From assembly GCA_947259815.1 (NCBI GenBank), contig CAMYNO010000395.1, forward strand, positions 1-5,387: DNA of 5,387 bases, in the 5' to 3' direction. This stretch comes from an uncultured Parvularculaceae bacterium. GTDB taxonomy: Bacteria > Pseudomonadota > Alphaproteobacteria > Caulobacterales > Parvularculaceae. The notes below the pieces were generated by a model that was not told the DNA's origin, made no database searches, and worked only from the letters and a program-made list of their open reading frames with translations. The translations under genes and the position numbers were made by a program. This document shows positions 1 to 5,387 of the stretch, piece by piece; position 1 is the stretch's first letter, and the number at the start of each line of letters is the position of its first letter.

Positions 1-382
1 CGCCAAATGCGATAGTATGATGCGCCTTCGCGATGACTTTTTTGTCATGTCCGTCGGCGCCGCCGATGAGGAATGCAACCTGCCGTGTCCCGGCGTCTCG
101 CAAATCCGTTAAAATGGCGGCAAACGCCTCGCTTGAAATATTTTTGCCACGCTCATCGAGAATGATGGCGGCGGCGTCTTGGGCCTCGGCGAGGAGCCAT
201 TCGGCTTCCTTCGCGGTGCGCGCTGCGCCGGCAAGACCGCGGGGCGGCTCAAATTCGAAAATTTCCGGCCCGGAAAACCCTAACCGGCGTGCGTGGTTAC
301 GCGCGCGTTTCAGATAATCGTCCGTAAGCGCGGCCTCTGGTCTGCCGCGCATTTTCCCGATAGCCGCGATTTGAATGCGCAC
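1..382 (-). CDS. rlmH: RlmH, 23S rRNA pseudouridine-1915 N3-methyltransferase (C-terminus cut off by window edge)
   Basis: RlmH is a small SPOUT-fold enzyme that uses S-adenosylmethionine to methylate pseudouridine 1915 in helix 69 of 23S rRNA, acting on the assembled 70S ribosome. The visible 127 residues begin VRIQIAAIGKMRG, contain IILDERGK (residues 73-80) and the SAM-binding glycine loop FLIGGADG (104-111), and run off the window at AFG. The family is usually about 155-160 residues, so roughly 30 C-terminal residues, including the knot and the conserved H-x-x-x-R region, lie outside. The start is a GTG at 382-380; no ATG fits the conserved N-terminus, and no clear Shine-Dalgarno precedes it. 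It lies 21 bases after the rsfS stop and is probably co-transcribed with it, which matches the common rsfS-rlmH pairing. The identification is secure; the exact start is fairly secure because the family begins at this point. Confidence 0.93.
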   Translation of the reverse strand, partial: MRIQIAAIGKMRGRPEAALTDDYLKRARNHARRLGFSGPEIFEFEPPRGLAGAARTAKEAEWLLAEAQDAAAIILDERGKNISSEAFAAILTDLRDAGTRQVAFLIGGADGHDKKVIAKAHHTIAFG

Positions 383-403
383 AAGCTTGAATAAGGATCG
401 CTG

Positions 404-880
404 TTACGCGTCCGCTTTGATTGGCGCATGAGCGGCTTCTGACCAGACGCGCTCAAGGTTGTAAAAGCTTCTGACTTCCGGCCGGAAAATATGAACGATG
501 ACGTCGCCGGCGTCGATCAGCACCCAGTCGGCGGCGCTGGCGCCTTCGACTTGCGCACGGCCGAAACCGGCATCCTTCAGACGACGGACGACCTTGTCGG
601 CCATGGCGCTGACATGGCGCTGCGACCGCCCGGAGGCAATCACCATGTGATCGGCGATATCCGACTTGCCCGCGAGCGGAATGGAGACGACGTCTTCAGC
701 CTTGTCGTCTTCAAGCTCGGACAAAATGATTGAAAGAATTTCCCGGCTATGAGCTTCGGGGCTGAGACCTGATAAACGATCCTCGCCAGCACCCCCCGCC
801 AGGTTTTTTACAACAGTGTCGCCGTTGCCAGCGACCAATTTAACCGCGGCCTTGTCGGCGGCCGCCGGTACGCCGTTCAT
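404..880 (-). CDS. rsfS: RsfS, ribosomal silencing factor (Iojap/YbeB family)
   Basis: RsfS binds ribosomal protein L14 on the large subunit and blocks joining with the 30S subunit, which slows translation in starvation or stationary phase. With the ATG at 880 the protein has 158 residues: a poorly conserved, Ala/Gly-rich leader (about 1-44) followed by the RsfS domain (about 45-147). The family signature is clear in DWVLIDAGDVIVHIF (118-132) and VRSFYNLERVW (136-146), with KAEDVVSIPL (60-69) near the domain start. The frame stays open upstream to a TTG at 961, with another ATG at 949. I prefer a start near 880 because a strong AAGGAGG lies at 902-896 and a candidate promoter overlaps the upstream starts. 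A CTG at 889-887 sits at better spacing from that Shine-Dalgarno than the ATG does, so the true start may be CTG. The gene sits downstream of egtD and 21 bases upstream of rlmH. Confidence 0.92.
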   Translation of the reverse strand: MNGVPAAADKAAVKLVAGNGDTVVKNLAGGAGEDRLSGLSPEAHSREILSIILSELEDDKAEDVVSIPLAGKSDIADHMVIASGRSQRHVSAMADKVVRRLKDAGFGRAQVEGASAADWVLIDAGDVIVHIFRPEVRSFYNLERVWSEAAHAPIKADA

Positions 881-894
881 GGAACTCAGCGTAA

Positions 895-902
895 TCCTCC
901 TT
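895..902 (-). promoter_or_regulatory. Strong Shine-Dalgarno of rsfS
   Basis: The minus strand reads AAGGAGGA here, one of the best ribosome-binding sequences in the window. It is 14 bases upstream of the ATG at 880, which is long, but only about 6 bases upstream of an in-frame CTG at 889-887. It lies inside the frame of the longer rsfS candidates (TTG at 961, ATG at 949), so it argues against them. Confidence 0.65.
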
Positions 903-933
903 AAGTGTCGCGGGAAACCTTCCCACGCTCTAA

Positions 934-962
934 ATATAGGACCGTTCATGGGCGCGTCCAAG
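934..962 (-). promoter_or_regulatory. Candidate sigma-70-type promoter for rsfS-rlmH
   Basis: On the minus strand CTTGGA (962-957) is followed after exactly 17 bases by CTATAT (939-934). The rhizobial/alphaproteobacterial vegetative consensus as I recall it is CTTGAC-N17-CTATAT, so the -10 matches at all six positions and the -35 at four. Transcription would begin around 928-926, downstream of the TTG (961) and ATG (949) candidate starts and upstream of the AAGGAGG at 902-896, leaving a leader of about 45 bases. It lies just past the egtD stop (977). The match is by eye, with no experimental support. Confidence 0.5.
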
Positions 963-976
963 CGATCAGCGCAAAA

Positions 977-1939
977 TTATTTGTTGCTCAAAAGGCACGC
1001 CGCAAACCAGGCGTTTTCGTCGGTCCAATATGTCTCAAGACGCCATGGTGTTTCGTCGAAAAGGGCCTTTAGACGGTTAATGGAATATTTGTACGAATTC
1101 TCGGTATGTAACGTCTCGCCCGATTGAAAGGTGAATTCGTGACCGTCCAAGGCGATCTGTGTGCGCTTTTTCGCGCGCAGATGCATCTCAATGCGCGAAA
1201 GCTCTTCGTTGTAGAACGCGTAATGCTCGAAATCCTCCGGCTGGATTTCAGCGCCTAATTCGCGCCGCATCCGGGTCAGCAAATTCAGGTTGAAGGCGGC
1301 TGTTACGCCTGCTGAGTCATTATAGGCGGCGTTCAATACTGCATTGTCTTTTTCGAGATCGACGCCGAGCAGAAATTGCGCATCGCCGCCCAGGGTTTCC
1401 CCCGCGCGGCGCAAAAATCGGGCGGCAAATTCCGGCGTCATATTGCCCAGCGTCGATCCGGGAAAATAGCCGAGCCATTTCGACGGGGTCGGAAGAATAT
1501 TTTCGGGAATATGCACATGGCCGTGAAAGTCGGCGCAGATGGCCGCCACCGGTAAGTCATATCGCTTCGCGATTGCCGACGCTGCGTCGATCAGAAAATC
1601 TTTCGAGATATCCATCGCCACATAAGCGGTTGGCTGATCGAGGCCGTTGAGCAGCCATTCAATTTTTTCACTCGCCCCGGATCCATACTCGAAAACAGCG
1701 GCGCCAGCCCCCGGCGCTGCTGTGATTTCGGCGGCGTTGTCGATGAGAATTTTTTTCTCCGTAGACGTCGGATAATATTCCGGAAGATCCGTTATCTGTC
1801 TGAAGAGTTCCGACCCGTGTTCGTCGTAAAAATATTTCGGGCTTATGCTCTTTTTGTCTTCGGAGAGGCCTTTAATAACGTCGGCGCGAAAATCTCCGAG
1901 AGCCGGGTGCAGGTCGAGAAAGAAAGCGAGAGCGCCCAT
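977..1939 (-). CDS. egtD: EgtD, L-histidine N-alpha-methyltransferase (hercynine synthase)
   Basis: EgtD transfers three methyl groups from S-adenosylmethionine to the alpha-amino group of histidine, giving hercynine (histidine betaine), the first intermediate of ergothioneine synthesis. The 320-residue length matches the mycobacterial enzyme (about 321). Motifs in order: PKYFYDEHGSELF (34-46), LPEYYPTSTE (52-61), the SAM loop FEYGSGASEK (83-92), YFPGSTLGNM (158-167), IEMHLRA (250-256) and HTENSYKYS (278-286). Residues I recall as contacting histidine in the mycobacterial enzyme have counterparts: Tyr56, Gly161, Asn166, Tyr206, Met252 and the E-x-S pair at 280/282. The start is the ATG at 1939-1937; the family N-terminus fits, but the Shine-Dalgarno is poor. 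The gene follows nadD by 57 bases, in the same reading frame. No egtB partner is visible in the window. This is an unusual place for egtD; see findings. Confidence 0.93.
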   Translation of the reverse strand: MGALAFFLDLHPALGDFRADVIKGLSEDKKSISPKYFYDEHGSELFRQITDLPEYYPTSTEKKILIDNAAEITAAPGAGAAVFEYGSGASEKIEWLLNGLDQPTAYVAMDISKDFLIDAASAIAKRYDLPVAAICADFHGHVHIPENILPTPSKWLGYFPGSTLGNMTPEFAARFLRRAGETLGGDAQFLLGVDLEKDNAVLNAAYNDSAGVTAAFNLNLLTRMRRELGAEIQPEDFEHYAFYNEELSRIEMHLRAKKRTQIALDGHEFTFQSGETLHTENSYKYSINRLKALFDETPWRLETYWTDENAWFAACLLSNK

Positions 1940-1996
1940 TGGCGCGATAAGGTCGGGGCGGGATTCTTCAGATGGGATGTCAGATTCTCCAAAAGG

Positions 1997-2584
1997 CTAC
2001 GAGGTTTTGTTTCTAAGCGCCGTCGATGACAGTGGATTGTCAGTCTCGTTGAAATAAACCCATACCGGGGGCTCTTTTTCGAGAAGGTCGCCTTCGCTTG
2101 GCGTGACGCGAAAAGCCGCCAGGGTTTTCGCCGCTTCACTCTCCATGGCGGAGTTTTCATAACCCGGCCGGTTAAAAACGGCGATGGGCGTCAGTTCGGC
2201 AATGCGTCGCCAGTCTTTCCAGCGGTGAAAACCGGCGAGGCTGTCAGCGCCCATCAGCCAGATAAAGGCGGCGTCCGGGTTGGCGTCTTGTAACTGCTCC
2301 AGCGTATCAACCGTATACTGAAGGTTGCGGCGGCGTTCAAAATCGCTGACGACAATGTCAGGATGGTCGGCGATGGCGCGTGCGCCGTGCAGGCGGTCTT
2401 CGTATGAGGCGTAGATGGCGGGATCTTTCAGCGGATTGCCCGGCGTTACCAGCCACCAGACGGCGTCCAGCGCCAGCCGATCAAGCGCAACCATCGATAT
2501 TTCGCGATGGCCCTCATGGGCGGGGTTAAAAGAACCGCCCAGAAGGCCAATTCGCCGCGTTATGGGTTTTTCGGTTAGGGGCAA
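1997..2584 (-). CDS. nadD: NadD, nicotinate-nucleotide adenylyltransferase
   Basis: NadD joins nicotinate mononucleotide and ATP to form deamido-NAD plus pyrophosphate, the adenylylation step of NAD synthesis, in the cytoplasm. The 195-residue protein shows the nucleotidyltransferase start GLLGGSFNPAHEGH (13-26, with the catalytic H-x-G-H at 23-26), TPGNPLK (47-53), TVDTL (91-95), MGADSLAGFHRWKDW (111-125), FNRPG (137-141) and the C-terminal SSTALR (186-191) that binds ATP phosphates. It ends only four residues after SSTALR, shorter than the E. coli type but, as far as I recall, normal for alphaproteobacteria. The start is a TTG at 2584-2582: no ATG or GTG lies between the obg stop and the conserved core, and the Shine-Dalgarno is weak (AAAG). 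It lies 57 bases after obg and 57 bases before egtD, so the three are probably co-transcribed. Confidence 0.95.
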   Translation of the reverse strand: MPLTEKPITRRIGLLGGSFNPAHEGHREISMVALDRLALDAVWWLVTPGNPLKDPAIYASYEDRLHGARAIADHPDIVVSDFERRRNLQYTVDTLEQLQDANPDAAFIWLMGADSLAGFHRWKDWRRIAELTPIAVFNRPGYENSAMESEAAKTLAAFRVTPSEGDLLEKEPPVWVYFNETDNPLSSTALRNKTS

Positions 2585-2641
2585 TTGTTTCTTTGCGTCA
2601 GCTTGCCGACGTAGATAGGGGCTGTGCGCCGAGAGTCCACC

Positions 2642-4889
<2,248 letters not shown>

Positions 4890-4891
4890 GG

Positions 4892-4906
4892 AAAGGCGAC
4901 GCCTTT
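4892..4906 (+). promoter_or_regulatory. Hairpin filling the gap between the oxidoreductase stop and the GST start
   Basis: AAAGGC (4892-4897), loop GAC, GCCTTT (4901-4906) form a perfect six-base-pair stem between the upstream TGA (4887-4889) and the downstream ATG (4907). The 5' arm contains the AAAGG that could pair with 16S rRNA, so folding would hide it; a second purine run, GAGG at 4888-4891, overlaps the upstream stop and stays outside the stem. The T-run is only three bases before ATG, so it is a poor intrinsic terminator. Confidence 0.5.
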
Positions 4907-5387
4907 ATGATTACGGTCCATCACCTGAATAATTCCCGTTCACAGCGCATACTCTGGCTTCTGGAAGAACTGGATCTTCCCTATCAAATCCAGCGTTACG
5001 AGCGTGATACGAAAACCAATCTTGCGCCGCAATCCCTGATGAAGGTCCATCCGCTCGGCAAGTCGCCGGTGATTGATGATAATGGTGACGTTTACGCAGA
5101 AACCGGCGCCATCATTGAGCACATCGTCGATGTCCATGGCGGCGGGCGGCTGAAGCCTGATCCGGATACTGAGGATTACCGGCGTTACAAATATTGGCTT
5201 CACGCCGCTGAAGGATCGTATATGCCGCCGCTGGTTCTTTCGTTGATGTTGAACCGGATGGAATCGGCGCCAATGCCGTTTTTTGTAAAGCCGCTCGCGC
5301 GCCGGCTGGCAGGCGGGGTTCGCGACGGATATCTCGACCACACGCTAAAAGCGCTGTTCGATTATGTGAATGCGGAGCTGTCTACGC
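4907..5387 (+). CDS. Glutathione S-transferase family protein (C-terminus cut off by window edge)
   Basis: GST-family enzymes conjugate glutathione to electrophiles or use it for reduction or isomerisation in the cytoplasm. The reading frame starts at the ATG at 4907 and is open to the right edge, giving 160 residues; family members are usually about 200-230, so roughly a quarter is missing. The N-terminal thioredoxin-like domain (1-about 77) shows MITVHHLNNSRSQRILWLLEE, with Ser10/Ser12 near the expected catalytic position, then HPLGKSPVIDD (48-58, with the cis-proline at 54) and ETGAIIEHI (65-73). The helical C-terminal domain begins around residue 88 with YRRYKYWLHAAEGSYMPPL (91-109). The family's usual E-S pair contacting glutathione is E-T here, a conservative change. 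It follows the oxidoreductase by 17 bases, so the two are probably one operon. The GST subclass and substrate cannot be told from this sequence. Confidence 0.9.
   Translation, partial: MITVHHLNNSRSQRILWLLEELDLPYQIQRYERDTKTNLAPQSLMKVHPLGKSPVIDDNGDVYAETGAIIEHIVDVHGGGRLKPDPDTEDYRRYKYWLHAAEGSYMPPLVLSLMLNRMESAPMPFFVKPLARRLAGGVRDGYLDHTLKALFDYVNAELST

Noticed and set aside
404..961. The longest rsfS version starting at the TTG at 961
   Set aside because: The extra 27 residues lack family similarity, have no Shine-Dalgarno, and overlap a good promoter candidate, so the shorter start is preferred.
1843..2160. A 105-residue minus-strand frame spanning the nadD-egtD junction
   Set aside because: It overlaps the 3' end of nadD and the 5' end of egtD in another frame; both of those are strongly supported families.
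2596..2611. A small hairpin (six pairs, CAAG loop on the minus strand) just upstream of the nadD TTG
   Set aside because: It contains a wobble pair and has no T-run after it, so it is not a terminator. It is too short to call regulatory without conservation.

Overview
The window is an ordinary chromosomal stretch, most likely from an alphaproteobacterium. The DNA is moderately GC-rich. The NadD carries an alphaproteobacterial-looking signature (TPGNPLK, MGADSLAGFHRWKDW, a short SSTALR tail), and several candidate -10 elements resemble the CTATAT/GCTATAA boxes typical of that class. I cannot place it below class from sequence alone. Both ends cut through genes, and no intergenic stretch exceeds about 115 bases.

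Left three quarters (bases 1-3676, all minus strand, so transcribed right to left): obg (ribosome-associated GTPase), nadD (NAD synthesis), egtD (histidine trimethylation to hercynine), rsfS (ribosome silencing factor) and rlmH (23S rRNA methyltransferase, cut off by the left edge). Obg, nadD, rsfS and rlmH form a widespread ribosome-maturation/NAD cluster. Two things depart from the common layout as I remember it: egtD sits between nadD and rsfS, and proB/proA, often found between obg and nadD in alphaproteobacteria, are absent. A good candidate promoter lies just after egtD, so rsfS-rlmH may be transcribed separately as well as by readthrough.

Right quarter (3789-5387, plus strand): an Old Yellow Enzyme family flavin oxidoreductase followed closely by a glutathione S-transferase, which is cut off by the right edge. 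The 17-base gap between them is almost filled by a small hairpin that includes the GST's Shine-Dalgarno-like bases and abuts its ATG. The pair looks like an electrophile-handling operon, with ene-reduction plus glutathione conjugation. It is divergent from obg across a 112-base shared promoter region.

I see no mobile element, CRISPR array, RNA gene or phage signature. Nothing here is clearly a new biological system. The most interesting points are the embedded egtD, the rsfS internal promoter with a start-codon puzzle, a probably leaderless obg, and the hairpin at the OYE-GST junction.
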